From Prasinococcaceae sp. CCMP 1430 (Eukaryota; Prasinodermophyta; Palmophyllophyceae; Prasinococcales; Prasinococcaceae), in NCBI GenBank assembly GCA_013416795.1, contig RQSC01000678.1, positions 41,073-78,520 of the forward strand: a DNA stretch of 37,448 nucleotides, written 5' to 3'. Made by a program: the position numbers and the translations under genes. The notes below the pieces were generated by a model. The model made no database searches. It was not told where the DNA came from and saw nothing but the letters and a program-made list of their open reading frames with translations. Every line of letters begins with the position of its first letter. Within the stretch, counting starts at the first letter, position 1. Below, piece by piece: positions 10,405-19,972 of this stretch.

Positions 10405-10768
10405 TGGGCCCGTCGCGGTCCTTCGCGTGAACCTGCTGCCACGCGCACGGCGCGGGCACCAAGGGAGCGCGGCGCGGCGCCGCCCGGAATCCCGAATCGC
10501 GCGACCTCCCGGCACGGCGCGCGGTTGTGGCGGGCACGGGGCGACGTCGCCGGGGCGATGCTCAGCGACTAATGACAACGCGCGCGGCGCGCGCTGCCGC
10601 CTGCGTGCGATCCTACAAGCTATTTTGACGTTCATGGTGCGAGGCCCCGCTGCGCGCGCGCACACCAACGGCCTGCCTTGGCGCGCCGAACTGGAGCCAC
10701 GCACCCGAGGGCCTCTCGCTCCCCGCGAGCGCACCTGCGCGCACGGGCGCGCGCGCATTGTCGCGCTC
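10405..10768. other. Intergenic region, convergent 3' ends
   Basis: GC-rich spacer between the end of the DUF1295 gene and the end of the basic protein gene on the other strand. I see no gene, repeat or structured element in it. Confidence 0.6.
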
Positions 10769-11344
10769 CTATCGCAGGTGTTTCAGCTGCTCCTGCGCCG
10801 CCTCCTTGTTGCGCACGTCGGCAACGGTCGTGCGGTACGTCGAGCGCGTGACGAATGTCTTCGCGGCCTCGTCCATCATCTCCACCTCCTTGACGCGCTT
10901 GTTGTGCTCCCTGACCTGCTCGTTGCTCATCTTCTTCTCCTTTTCCTTCTTGGCCGCAGCTGCGCGCGCCTCGGCGGCCTCTGCCGCGCGCTTCGCGGCG
11001 TCCCGCTGGCGACCGGCAGCCGCGCGCTCGCGCGATCGCGCGTTCTTCGACTGCTTGCTGCGCGGAAGGCTGCTGCCGCTCCCGCCGCCGCCGCCCCGGC
11101 CGGCGTTGCTCCCCTTGCCCTGTTCGCGCGCCTTGGCGGCCTTGGCCGCAGCCTGCTTGGCGCCCTTGGCTGCCGCTGCGCGGCGCTCCTGCCGGCTCGG
11201 CTGCTTGGACGACCCTCTGCCGAAGGCGAACGGCGAGCGCCCGCCCTTGGCGCCCTTGCCCGTGCCGCCGAGGCGCCTGCCCTTGCCCTTGCCGAAGCGG
11301 CCGCGAAGCCACAGCGCGCCCGCGACGAGCGCCCGCGCGGGCAT
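10769..11344 (-). CDS. Small basic Ala/Lys/Arg-rich protein, unrecognised
   Basis: A 191-residue open frame. The N-terminal half is very basic and low in complexity (Gly/Lys/Arg/Ala, including RFGKGKGRR and repeated AAKAAK segments). The C-terminal half is charged and likely helical: Ala/Lys-rich, then MSNEQVREHNKRVKEVEMMD and TRSTYRTTVADVRNK, ending EQLKHLR. The C-terminal 70 residues have normal amino-acid variety and look like real protein; the N-terminus could partly be an artefact of composition, and the ATG at 11342-11344 has a weak context (C at -3). The basic character would suit a nucleolar or ribosome-associated protein, and its divergent neighbour is a ribosome biogenesis factor, but I do not recognise a family. 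Confidence 0.6.
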   Translation of the reverse strand: MPARALVAGALWLRGRFGKGKGRRLGGTGKGAKGGRSPFAFGRGSSKQPSRQERRAAAAKGAKQAAAKAAKAREQGKGSNAGRGGGGGSGSSLPRSKQSKNARSRERAAAGRQRDAAKRAAEAAEARAAAAKKEKEKKMSNEQVREHNKRVKEVEMMDEAAKTFVTRSTYRTTVADVRNKEAAQEQLKHLR

Positions 11345-11877
11345 GGGCCGCCCCCCCGCCCTCCGCGCGGTGTGGGGCGCCCCTCCCCTTTCCCTCTCTT
11401 CTGTCTCCCTTATCGCCCGGCGGCCGTGTGTGTGTGTGTGGTGGTGGTGGGGGGGGCGGGTGAGCATCCGCTCGGGCTCGCGCTCTCGTCTCTCCCTCGG
11501 CCCTCCCCCCGTGCGTCTGCCGCCGCCGCCGGCGCGCCGCGCGGCCGCGCACACCCGTTATCCGCCGCCGCCGCCTCCGCGCGGCGCCGCGCCCGGACAG
11601 GCGCATACGGGGTGGGACACACACACACAGCGCCGCGTCCGTGGGTGCGGTCTGGTTTGGGTTGGGTCGGGTCGGGTCGGGTTGGGTTGGTTGGGGGCGC
11701 GCGCCGGCGGGCGGGCGCGTTGCAAGACTTGAGCAGGCTCGCAGCAGCGGTGTGGAAGGTTTGGGCCAGCTGCCGCCGCTGCCTGCGGGCGGCGTGCTCA
11801 GCGCCGCAGCGAGCGCGTTTGCCGCCGGGGAGGAGAGCAATGGCGCGTCGGACGCCGCGGCTGCAGCGCTGTGCGCA
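11345..11877. repeat. Simple-sequence intergenic region: GT/GGT microsatellite and GGGTY tract
   Basis: Between two divergent genes lie a GT then GGT microsatellite with a G run (about 11425-11460), a CA run (about 11617-11629), and a tract of GGGTT/GGGTC units (about 11652-11697). The last resembles a degenerate telomeric repeat and has many G triplets, so a G-quadruplex on the + strand is possible. The URB2 reading frame is open back to 11464 but has no ATG before 11878. The stretch of about 11730-11877 has protein-like composition, so an upstream coding exon is possible. Confidence 0.7.
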
Positions 11878-14800
11878 ATGGTAGGATCGGAGGTGCTTCG
11901 CCAATCCTTTCGTCCTGCCACAGAGCACGTCGTGCGGCTCGCCGAGGCCGCTTTTGCTCCTGGCGCGCGCGACGCAGCGGCAGGGGCCGCCGCCACAGTG
12001 CTGACAGCACACGCGGGCATGGCCGCGGCGCCGCGCAAGCTATTCGAGCGCTTCGTGGACAGGCTGCTCATGCCTGCAATGCGCCGGAGGGAGCGCGCCT
12101 CGCAGGAGCTCGCGGACGAGCTCGATGCTGCGTCGCGCGCCGTGCTCTTTCACCGCGCGCACCTGCCAGGATTCGCTGCTATGCAGCCAGCGTTTCAGGC
12201 CAACCCGGCCGATGGGGGTGGGCGCACCGAGGCCAACGGTGGCACAGGCGATGGCGGCGGTGCCGACGACGACGTGGCTGCAAACGGCGGTGGCAGGCCC
12301 GCAAAGCAACGCAAGCAAGCTGATGTAGACGCCACCGCGGGTGCGAGAGCGCAGAGCGCCGGTGTGCAGGCAGGCTATCAGCGCGCGCTCTTCGCCAAGC
12401 TGGCGGAGAGCATGGTCGCAGGAGACGCTGCCGCGGCCGCGGCCGCAGTGCGGCTATTGGCTGAGTATAGCGGGGGCGCGGGCGGTCTGGACGGAGCTGC
12501 GCCACCACCAGCCGCCGTGGTTGCATTCATGAGTCGCATAGCGCAACCCGCACTGCTTGCGATGCGCAGGATCGACGGCAGCGCACGTGCGAAGGATGGA
12601 CCGCATGCAACCGCAGACTCGCTTTCGACGGCCACACTGGTCGCCCAGACGCTCGCACGCCTTTGCGAGATCTGCCGCGGTGCTGATGCGTACTCACACG
12701 CCCACGCGTTGGCGCGCGAGGGCGGACCGCACGCCAGGTGTGTCGCTGAGGTCGCAAAGCTGGCCGTGAGTATGCACGACTCGGTGCTCCTCGGGGCTCA
12801 TGGGAGCAGCGACTGCGACGATGCAGTCGCCGTGACGCGAGCAGCTGCTGCTGCGTTGGCTGCGCTGCGTGCTGCATTGCTACTTGACCACCGCGTAGCA
12901 GATGGCTTGATTGAATGCGACGAGCATGCCGACCTCGTCGTCGGCAGCAGCCGCAGTAGCATCTGGGACTCGCTCCTCCTGGCGGCACACTCTGCCCTGA
13001 CGGCAGATGTGCAGGGGGCGGGCGGTGAGCTACTTGCAGCCGCGCAGGATGTCGCTTGCGGATACCTGGACACCGCGCGCGAGCGCAGATCGCTGAGCGA
13101 TTTCGTCACTGAAATGCTTGAGTCCATCCAGCGGCAAGGCTGCGCGGGATGTTCCACGCCTTCGACGAAATCCGCCATTGCCGCTGAGCACAAGGGAAAG
13201 AAGCGGGCGCGCGAGTCGCGAGCCGTTGCAGCTTCAGGCACCGGCAGGCTGACGGTGGAGGGTGGCCTGGGTACGCCCACGGCTATTCGTGCTCTGTTAT
13301 GCGGGCCTAAATTTGCCATGGCGCTGCGTGGGGCTCTGCATGAGATGCTGGGAGCCCAGGCGCCGGTTGTCGCCCAGGCCGCAGTGGCGGCGGCTGGGCG
13401 CTACATGGCGGAGCTCGTGACCTTGACGTCTGCTACGAGTGACGGCCCCTCGCGTGCTTTGGTATCGGCTGAGGTGATCGCAATGTGCCTTGACGGTGTG
13501 CGCGTGGATGCGCACAATGCGGCCGGGCTACAGCGCGAGTGCAGCAAGATGCTGGGTGACACGCTGGCGCGCGTGCTCGGTGCCGCAACCGCCGCGGCGG
13601 CGCGGAAAGAGCGTGTTGACAGCGGCAATGCAAGCCCGGGTGCCGCAGAGCTCGTGTTTAGCCTGAGGCTTTTCGTGGCTGCCTCATGCCTGAAGGGCGA
13701 ATGCACCGGCTGGCTGTCGACACACGCACTGGAGAGCGAGGGCGAGGGCGGTAGTGAGCTGCCTTCAACGTGGGCGAGCGTCGCGCCTGAGAGCAGCCTC
13801 CCTCTCGGCACCTTCGTTCGCTGGGCGATGCGCGAGCACGGTGGCGCGGATCTGTCGCCGCAACAGCAGCGAGCAGCCCAGCGACAGCTGGCATTCGCGC
13901 TGGATGGGCTTGCGCTATGGCGCATGCGTGACCTCCAAAGTGTGGACGCACCAGAGGCCGTCTCGCGCGAGAGCTGTGACCTTTGTGAGTGGCTCATTGC
14001 TGCTGATGACGAGCCTGCAAAGGCAGGCGAGGCCGGTGCCGGCGCCGACGCCGCGATGTGGATGTCCGCGCCTGCACGTGCATCGCCGGTGATCGTCCCA
14101 CCCTTCACAGGCACCGAATATGCGATGGCCCGGCAGGTCATGCTGGAAGCCGCGGCACACGTGTGGAGCCCGCATGCAAACGCTGCCGCCATCGACGTCG
14201 TTGCGCAGAACGCCGTCAGAAACCTTGCTCGCGGCGCCGGCACGGCTGCCAGCGGATCGCTCGCTCAGTGGCCCCCGCAGATGTTCGAGGTGCCCGGCCT
14301 TAACGTGGCCCTCGCCCGGCACTTGGTCACCATGGCGCTTGCCAATGCGTGCTTGGCACTCGAGGAAGTCGACGAGGGCACCTGCGGGAAAGCCCGTGCG
14401 AAGCTCTCCAAACACATGCGCAAGGAGCTCAAGGGTGCAGCCAAGGCACTCAATGCAGCGGGCACACTCTCTGCGGACACTGTTTCCGTCCTCACAGACA
14501 AGCTCGACATGGGCCGCGTACTGGAGGCGCTGCGCTCGACCAATGATCGGCTGGTCGCACCCGGGGACGCGTGTGCATTTGCCAGCGCAATCTTTGAGTG
14601 TGCGGCCTCGCTGCCGCGCGGCTTCATTGGTGACTCGCACGCCGCAGCCGCGCTCTTGTGTGCGGCCGCCGCGTGCGAGGGTGCGTTTGCCCTGGCAGGC
14701 GCGCCCACCGTGGCATTGTCTGCGCGACGAGCTTGCATAGCGACGTTGCACAGCGCCGTGGCGAACGCGCGCGCTGCAGATGTGCTTGCCATCGACGCGA

Positions 14801-16965
14801 GCTCGTCCGAGTCACCGGTTTGCTTCGCGAGCGACTGCGAGAGTGACACGCTGCTGAGTGTCCTCAGCGGAGAGGGATTCGCCGCGTGGCTGGTCGCCGT
14901 GCGAGGCTCCCCTGCAGTTGATAGCGACGGGCGCATGGGCAAGTTGCACGGGGAACTCGCCGAAGAGGGCTGCCGCTGCGCAGCGATGATTGCACTGGCG
15001 AGGCCTGGCGACGAATCCTGCTGTGCGTTGCTGCGCGCAGCCGCGGAGCTGCATGAAGCCGGCGCAGGGGGAGAGGCGCAGGGCACACATGCAACGCTCG
15101 CCGCAGCTGGCGCTATGGCTGGGATCGCCGAGCGCGTGGGCGGTGATCCACGCCTGCGTAGAGTGCTTGCCGCTGCGCGCGTGCAGCAGGAGATCCGTGG
15201 GCTCCCGGCTGTGGACTACGCCCTCCCTGCGCGCAGTGTGCGCGTGCACGAGCTCGCGAGCAAGCTCGACGCATCGGTTGCAACGAGGCTCTCGCGTGCG
15301 CTGATCGCGACGCAATCGGCCCCAGGTTCCAAGGAAGTGTCGGTGGACGAGCTCGCTGCGGCATGTAAGGCAGCGGCGTGCGTGCTGCGCTGGCGTTTGG
15401 CGCACATGCAATGTGACGTCGACGATGCGACCCTCGATGATGCCGACGGGGGCCGTCCCGTTGCCGCTGGCACCGGGGCTGCCGCTATCGTGGCGGTGGA
15501 CGGTGGCACCGATGGCAACGCGGCCAGTGCCGACGGTGGCGAGGTCAGCAGAGGAGCCGGCAGCGCTGAGGATGACGACGAGGCTTTTTCTTTGGAAAGC
15601 GACGGCGATGAGCCTGTCGCTGCAGCCACTGCCTCCGGAGCCGCCGAGCTCGAGGCAGCCGTGGCAGCACAGGATGCCATCGAGGAGACTGCTCTCTTCG
15701 CCATTGGTGGGTCGGAGTCCCCGTGCGTCGCGACGTTGGGGACGAGCATTGCGTCGGTCCTCACCGTGCTGACACGTGGACAAGCGCTTCCGTCGGCCTC
15801 GCGCGACGCGTTATACGACTACCTCGCCGTCGCCATGGAGGTAGTGGTGCGCATTCGGCCTCTGCCCCCGCCGGGTGCGTTCTCCACGCTAGTTGCCGCG
15901 CATGTCGTCCTCGTGGCACGCTGTGGGTCCCGGGCCTTCCTTTCCGACGGACAGCTGGAGGCGGAGGTGGATCCGGAGGCGCTTGGCGCGCGAGCGTCTC
16001 TGCGTGCGATGCTGTCGCACTGCCGCACGTCACAGCTGCGGCTTGCATTCAATGCGCTCTCCGAGGGGCTGGCGACGCACCACCGTGGCGCGTGCCTGGC
16101 GTGCCTCGAGACGGCGCTCGCCGCGGCGACCGGCGGGAGGGCCATAGCGGTGGCAGCAGCGGCGGGGCGAATCGCTCCCGCTCTTCTGGCCGCCGCGCGA
16201 GAGAGCGCCACAGGTGCGCAACTCGGCGCAGGTGATCGCATGGCCGTGTCGGTTGCGCGCGCGACAGTCACGGCGCTGTCGGCGCTCGCCTCGAAGCGGT
16301 CGGTGGTGCTCGGCGTATCCGAGGTGTCGGCCATACTTTCGGCGCCGTGCTTCGTCTACGCTGTGCAGGGCTCGCCCTCCGTGGATGAGCTTGCACTCGC
16401 CCTCCGTGACGATTCGCGGCGCGCCGAGGGCGTCGCTGCGCTCTTTGATGCCGCTGCTGGGGCGCTCCGAGCTGCCTTGCGCTTCCGGCGCGCGGAGACG
16501 CGCCGCCAGGCCGCGCTCGTCCGCGAGGCTTTCGCTTCATTGTTGCGCGTGCTCGACGTGCTAGCGGCCGCGGCGCTGAGGAGCGTCGAGGAAGACACTG
16601 CCAGCGGACCGGCCGCGTGGAGGGTCGTCACATCCTGCGCGAACTCGCTGCGCGGTGCGTACGCAGAGGTTGAGACTCGCAAGGACACCTTCAGCAAGTA
16701 CGCGCCACACATGCTGTCCGACCTTCTCGACGTGCTGGTGGGGCCCAGCGGCAGCGCCTCGCTCGCGTCGTCGCCCAGCGGCAACGGTCCCGCGGGAGCG
16801 GCCGCAGCCCTACGCGAGGGTGCGTTCTGCCTTCTGAGCACCTGCAGCACGCGCGAGCTGGCGCAGGCGCATGCAACGTACGGCTCGCAGACGGCCGCGG
16901 GCGCGGCGCTGCAGGGTCTCAGGACGGAGTGGCAGCGCACGCACAAGTACACGGGCAAGGTTTAA
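11878..16965 (+). CDS. URB2: URB2/NPA2-like nucleolar pre-ribosome biogenesis protein
   Basis: A 1695-residue alpha-helical protein, the size range of URB2/NPA2, which acts in the nucleolus in early 60S (27S pre-rRNA) processing. Two regions support this. Near the N-terminus is APRKLFERFVDRLLMPAMRR (about 12024-12090), like the NPRK-containing segment of the family. At the C-terminus are the HMLSDLLDVL block, then a CSTRELAQAH segment and the ending RTEWQRTHKYTGKV, matching the typical KYKGKV-like end. Between them are long Ala-rich helical repeats and two acidic, disordered inserts (about 12210-12345 and 15420-15650). It is a single exon as read. The first in-frame ATG is at 11878 (G at -3 and +4), but the frame is open to 11464 and upstream residues look protein-like, so the N-terminus may be longer through an upstream exon. 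The stop is 120 bp from the convergent membrane protein gene. Assignment is from recall of family features, not a search. Confidence 0.78.
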   Translation: MVGSEVLRQSFRPATEHVVRLAEAAFAPGARDAAAGAAATVLTAHAGMAAAPRKLFERFVDRLLMPAMRRRERASQELADELDAASRAVLFHRAHLPGFAAMQPAFQANPADGGGRTEANGGTGDGGGADDDVAANGGGRPAKQRKQADVDATAGARAQSAGVQAGYQRALFAKLAESMVAGDAAAAAAAVRLLAEYSGGAGGLDGAAPPPAAVVAFMSRIAQPALLAMRRIDGSARAKDGPHATADSLSTATLVAQTLARLCEICRGADAYSHAHALAREGGPHARCVAEVAKLAVSMHDSVLLGAHGSSDCDDAVAVTRAAAAALAALRAALLLDHRVADGLIECDEHADLVVGSSRSSIWDSLLLAAHSALTADVQGAGGELLAAAQDVACGYLDTARERRSLSDFVTEMLESIQRQGCAGCSTPSTKSAIAAEHKGKKRARESRAVAASGTGRLTVEGGLGTPTAIRALLCGPKFAMALRGALHEMLGAQAPVVAQAAVAAAGRYMAELVTLTSATSDGPSRALVSAEVIAMCLDGVRVDAHNAAGLQRECSKMLGDTLARVLGAATAAAARKERVDSGNASPGAAELVFSLRLFVAASCLKGECTGWLSTHALESEGEGGSELPSTWASVAPESSLPLGTFVRWAMREHGGADLSPQQQRAAQRQLAFALDGLALWRMRDLQSVDAPEAVSRESCDLCEWLIAADDEPAKAGEAGAGADAAMWMSAPARASPVIVPPFTGTEYAMARQVMLEAAAHVWSPHANAAAIDVVAQNAVRNLARGAGTAASGSLAQWPPQMFEVPGLNVALARHLVTMALANACLALEEVDEGTCGKARAKLSKHMRKELKGAAKALNAAGTLSADTVSVLTDKLDMGRVLEALRSTNDRLVAPGDACAFASAIFECAASLPRGFIGDSHAAAALLCAAAACEGAFALAGAPTVALSARRACIATLHSAVANARAADVLAIDASSSESPVCFASDCESDTLLSVLSGEGFAAWLVAVRGSPAVDSDGRMGKLHGELAEEGCRCAAMIALARPGDESCCALLRAAAELHEAGAGGEAQGTHATLAAAGAMAGIAERVGGDPRLRRVLAAARVQQEIRGLPAVDYALPARSVRVHELASKLDASVATRLSRALIATQSAPGSKEVSVDELAAACKAAACVLRWRLAHMQCDVDDATLDDADGGRPVAAGTGAAAIVAVDGGTDGNAASADGGEVSRGAGSAEDDDEAFSLESDGDEPVAAATASGAAELEAAVAAQDAIEETALFAIGGSESPCVATLGTSIASVLTVLTRGQALPSASRDALYDYLAVAMEVVVRIRPLPPPGAFSTLVAAHVVLVARCGSRAFLSDGQLEAEVDPEALGARASLRAMLSHCRTSQLRLAFNALSEGLATHHRGACLACLETALAAATGGRAIAVAAAAGRIAPALLAAARESATGAQLGAGDRMAVSVARATVTALSALASKRSVVLGVSEVSAILSAPCFVYAVQGSPSVDELALALRDDSRRAEGVAALFDAAAGALRAALRFRRAETRRQAALVREAFASLLRVLDVLAAAALRSVEEDTASGPAAWRVVTSCANSLRGAYAEVETRKDTFSKYAPHMLSDLLDVLVGPSGSASLASSPSGNGPAGAAAALREGAFCLLSTCSTRELAQAHATYGSQTAAGAALQGLRTEWQRTHKYTGKV

Positions 16966-17085
16966 GCTATGCTTCGTGTCACCACACTCAGCGCACGTTG
17001 CCAGCGCTGTGCCGCGCTTGCTCCTCCGTCTTCTTGTCCCCACCCCTTGGGGAACGCAGGCGATGATGCTACTGTGTGGCTATAT

Positions 17086-17670
17086 CTAGTCTTCGAGGAT
17101 GGCCTTGACTGTGGGCGCGAGAGGCGTGTCAGCAAGCGCTCCTCGGCACCGGGGCGCACGACGCGCGCCTGTGCGCGCGGGCAACTTGTCGGCGAGCGTG
17201 TCTGCTCCCGCACCTGCATTGACCGCCTGGACAATTGTGAGAATCCCAACGGCCGAGGCGCCAATCTTCACGGGGGGGCCACCGATGACGAAGAAATCGT
17301 AGCATAGGAGCAGGGTGGTGACAACCACACCAACGCCGACCGCACTGGAGACGACGATGCCGCCGGGGCTGTTCTCCATTGCTGTCCTCCACTTGTTGGG
17401 CGGCTTGCTTGTCGCCGCCGCGAACTGCTCCTTCGTCACAAAGCGCTCGCTCTTGCGCGCGCCGAACGAGAGATCGTCGCGCGAGAGAGAGTACCCCCCG
17501 GTGCTGCTCGATGCCGGCGCTGCGTCCGCGTCCTCGGCGCCGCCCGCGTCCCCCTGCCCCTCGCCGCCAGCCGCTGCGCGCGGCGCTTCGACCCCGGCGC
17601 GCGCGTCGCCGCGCGCGCCACGAGCACCGTCGCTCTCGCCATCGCCCCCGCCTCCGCCTGTGCCCGCGCC
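17086..17670 (-). CDS. Small two-helix membrane protein, unrecognised; 5' end unresolved
   Basis: The frame is open from 17670 to the stop at 17086, but its first ATG is at 17379 (MENSPGGIVV). Upstream of that ATG the translation still looks real: an acidic Gly/Ala-rich stretch, then GGYSLSRDDLSFGARKSERF and VTKEQFAAATSKPPNKWRTA. I therefore expect a start codon in an upstream exon, possibly around the ATG at 17642 in another frame. Two hydrophobic segments follow: GGIVVSSAVGVGVVVTTLLL (with CYDFFVI), and IGASAVGILTIVQAV, separated by GGPPVK. The C-terminal tail is basic and ends TVKAILED. Such a plan suits a small organellar membrane protein, but I recognise no family. It converges with the URB2-like gene. 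Confidence 0.6.
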   Translation of the reverse strand, partial: GAGTGGGGGDGESDGARGARGDARAGVEAPRAAAGGEGQGDAGGAEDADAAPASSSTGGYSLSRDDLSFGARKSERFVTKEQFAAATSKPPNKWRTAMENSPGGIVVSSAVGVGVVVTTLLLCYDFFVIGGPPVKIGASAVGILTIVQAVNAGAGADTLADKLPARTGARRAPRCRGALADTPLAPTVKAILED

Positions 17671-18080
17671 TCACCCCGCGCCTCACCCCGCGCCCGCCGC
17701 GCACTGTGGCGGCGACGACGCCAACCCAACCTAATCCACGAGGCCTGCAGCAAATCTATTCCCGGGAACTCGCCTCGCAGCCGGGCGGGAGCCCAAACTC
17801 AAACCTTGCCGCCTCCTCAACACATGCACAGCTTTGGGTTCGAAACGATGCATCGTCGTCTCTCTCCATCACTTACCATCGTCCGTCCGTGATGCTGCCG
17901 TGATGTCTTTGGGGTAGCTGTGTGCTTGACTGAGTGTAGAATGATGAGTGTGGGTATGTAGGGTTTACGTAGTGGTTGGCGACCCGGCCGCCGCGCGTGC
18001 GTAACGGCAGCGCGGACGCCAGGCGGGCGCGAGCGTCAGAGGCGTCAGAGGCGCACCGGGCGGTGGCTCCCGCGCGGGGC
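17671..18080. other. Intergenic region upstream of guanine deaminase
   Basis: Less GC-rich around 17740-17960. It probably contains the divergent promoters of the membrane protein and guanine deaminase genes. The deaminase frame is open back to about 17976 but without an ATG. No repeat or RNA gene seen. Confidence 0.55.
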
Positions 18081-19586
18081 ATGGAGGCAGCGACGGACGG
18101 TGGCGGTGATGATTGCGGAGGCGGCGGCGACGCGCCTCCCGCCGCGGCGCTGTACGTGGGCGCCGCCGTGCGCGTGTGCGCCGAGCGCGGCCGCGTCGAG
18201 GCGCACGCCGAGGCGTGCGTCGCGGTGGGCGCGGATGGTGACGTGCTCGCATCCGCGTTCGGTGGCGGGTCGGTGGAGGCGAGCGTGATGGCAGCGCTCG
18301 CCGAGCATGGCATTGACCGCGGCGCGTGTGCCGTCATCCGGCTCGGCCCGCGCGAGATGCTGCTCCCAGGGCTGATCGACGCGCACGTGCATGCACCACA
18401 GTACGCCTTCGCTGGGACCGGGACGGACAGGGCGCTGATGGGCCCCACGGGCTGGCTCGAGACGTACACATTTCCCTGGGAGCGCGCGTGCAGTGACGAC
18501 GCCGCGGGGCTCGGCCGCCGCGCGTTCGACGCGTGCGTGCGCGCGACGCTTGCGGAAGGCACGACTTGCGCGAATTACTTCGGCGTTCTGAGCTCCGCTG
18601 GCTGCTGCGCTCTCGCCGATGCGTGCGCCGCCGCGGGCCAGCGCGCGTTCGTAGCGAAGGTGTGCATGGACCGAGCCTCCCCTGAGGATTACGTCGAGAG
18701 CGCTGAGGAGGGCGTGCGAGGCGCGCGGGCGCTCGCCGAGCACTGCGCGACGCTGCCGCTGGTGCATGCTGCGCTTGCGCCGCGCTTCGTGCCGACGTGC
18801 TCGAAGGAGTCCCTCGAGGCCCTCGGCGCGCTCGCCGAGGAGCTCGGCCCCGCGTGCCTTGTGCACACGCACGTATCTGAGAGCCTGGACGAGGTGGAAT
18901 ACGTCAAAATTGTCGAAGGCAACGCCGCGGCGCGCGACGCGCCCATCCTCGATGCGGCGGGTCTGCTGAGACCACGCGCGACAGTCCTGGCGCACGGGGT
19001 GCACCTCACCGACTACGAGCTCCGCCTCCTGGCGCAGCGGGAGTGTGCCATCGCGCATTGCCCCCTGAGCAATTGGTTCTTTGCACACGGCGTCCTGCGA
19101 GCGAAGCGCTGCCAGCGGATGGGCGTGACTTTGTGCCTGGGCACGGACGTTGCCGGTGGTTACTCTCCGTCGATGCTCAACGCGTGCCAGCACGCCGTCG
19201 CCGCCTCTCGCGCGGCGGGGTTTGTGGCGCGCGCCGCCAAGGATGAGACGTGGAACGAGGAGGAAGAGCACCTCGACTACGCCGAGGCATTCTGGATGGC
19301 GACCGCTGGAGGTGCGGCGGCGCTTGGGTGCGCGCGCCGCCTCGGCCGACTCGAGGCGGGCTTTGCCTTCGACGCGCTCGTCGTCGACCTCTCGCGCCTC
19401 GAGGAGGACGTCGCGGTCGTCGTCGGCAGTACGGGGACGGGGCCGCAGACGACTGGCAACGCGCAGAGCCGCTTCGAACGATTCGTCAACCGTGGTTGCT
19501 CGTCCGACATCGCACACGTCTTCGTGCAGGGGCGTCGCGTGGCTGGGCGGGTGGGGACTGCCCCAGACGCCGCCGGCGCTCTGTGA
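18081..19586 (+). CDS. GDA: Guanine deaminase
   Basis: A cytosolic zinc amidohydrolase that deaminates guanine to xanthine and ammonia in purine salvage/catabolism; 501 residues, slightly longer than the usual 440-460 because of an acidic Gly-rich N-terminus. Motifs in order: PGLIDAHVHAPQY (metal-binding HxH plus the family Gln/Tyr, near residue 95), GTTCANYF, LVHTHVSE (metal His), LAHGVHLTDYE, IAHCPLSNWFF, and GTDVAGGYSPSML (the metal Asp and substrate loop, near residue 355). These are the specific guanine-deaminase forms of the amidohydrolase motifs. One uninterrupted exon. The ATG at 18081 (context GGGGCATGG) is the first in frame. A short extra segment near the C-terminus (about 19420-19470, Gly/Thr-rich) may be a lineage-specific loop. 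Confidence 0.93.
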   Translation: MEAATDGGGDDCGGGGDAPPAAALYVGAAVRVCAERGRVEAHAEACVAVGADGDVLASAFGGGSVEASVMAALAEHGIDRGACAVIRLGPREMLLPGLIDAHVHAPQYAFAGTGTDRALMGPTGWLETYTFPWERACSDDAAGLGRRAFDACVRATLAEGTTCANYFGVLSSAGCCALADACAAAGQRAFVAKVCMDRASPEDYVESAEEGVRGARALAEHCATLPLVHAALAPRFVPTCSKESLEALGALAEELGPACLVHTHVSESLDEVEYVKIVEGNAAARDAPILDAAGLLRPRATVLAHGVHLTDYELRLLAQRECAIAHCPLSNWFFAHGVLRAKRCQRMGVTLCLGTDVAGGYSPSMLNACQHAVAASRAAGFVARAAKDETWNEEEEHLDYAEAFWMATAGGAAALGCARRLGRLEAGFAFDALVVDLSRLEEDVAVVVGSTGTGPQTTGNAQSRFERFVNRGCSSDIAHVFVQGRRVAGRVGTAPDAAGAL

Positions 19587-19972
19587 TGAGCTAGAGTTGC
19601 CTTCCCGTCTGTAATTTTCCGCTTCGATTGTGTGGGTGCGCGTCGCCACCGGGCGATCTGTGCACGAAATGCTTCGAAGCAGGTCTCTTACGTTTCACTT
19701 CCGTGGGCACCACGCAAGAGTGCGCCACTTCATCCCTCTGGGCTTTGCTGCGGTCATCTTCGGCATCATCCTCGCGTGCGATGAGCTTCTTCGCGTGCTC
19801 GTTGAAGTTCAGAAGTCTGATCTCAGTGGGCCTGTTCTTTGCTGCCCTGTGCGTCGGCGCGTGTCACTTTATGTGCGACGAGCTTCTCAATGTGCTCTTT
19901 GAAGTTCAGAAGTCTTCTCAAAGTCGGCCTGTCGTGTCCTGCACGTCGGCAAGGCCCCCAGCGGAGGCCTGT
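19587..19972. repeat. Intergenic region with a tandem pair of about 97 bp
   Basis: The motif GAAGTTCAGAAGTCT occurs at 19804 and 19901, inside two diverged tandem units (about 19777-19873 and 19874-19970). Read on the - strand, both units encode a similar peptide: RLLNFKEHIEKLVAHKV in the unit nearer the secreted protein gene and RLLNFNEHAKKLIARED in the other, the latter running open to a stop at 19591-19593. This could be the remnant or extra 3' exon of the adjacent - strand gene. A weakly similar stretch occurs at about 21680-21760, downstream of the second gene copy. Confidence 0.6.

Noticed and set aside
18045-19649. Long - strand open frame opposite guanine deaminase
   Set aside because: The sense strand carries a complete, motif-bearing enzyme. 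The antisense frame is open only because of GC-rich codon use.
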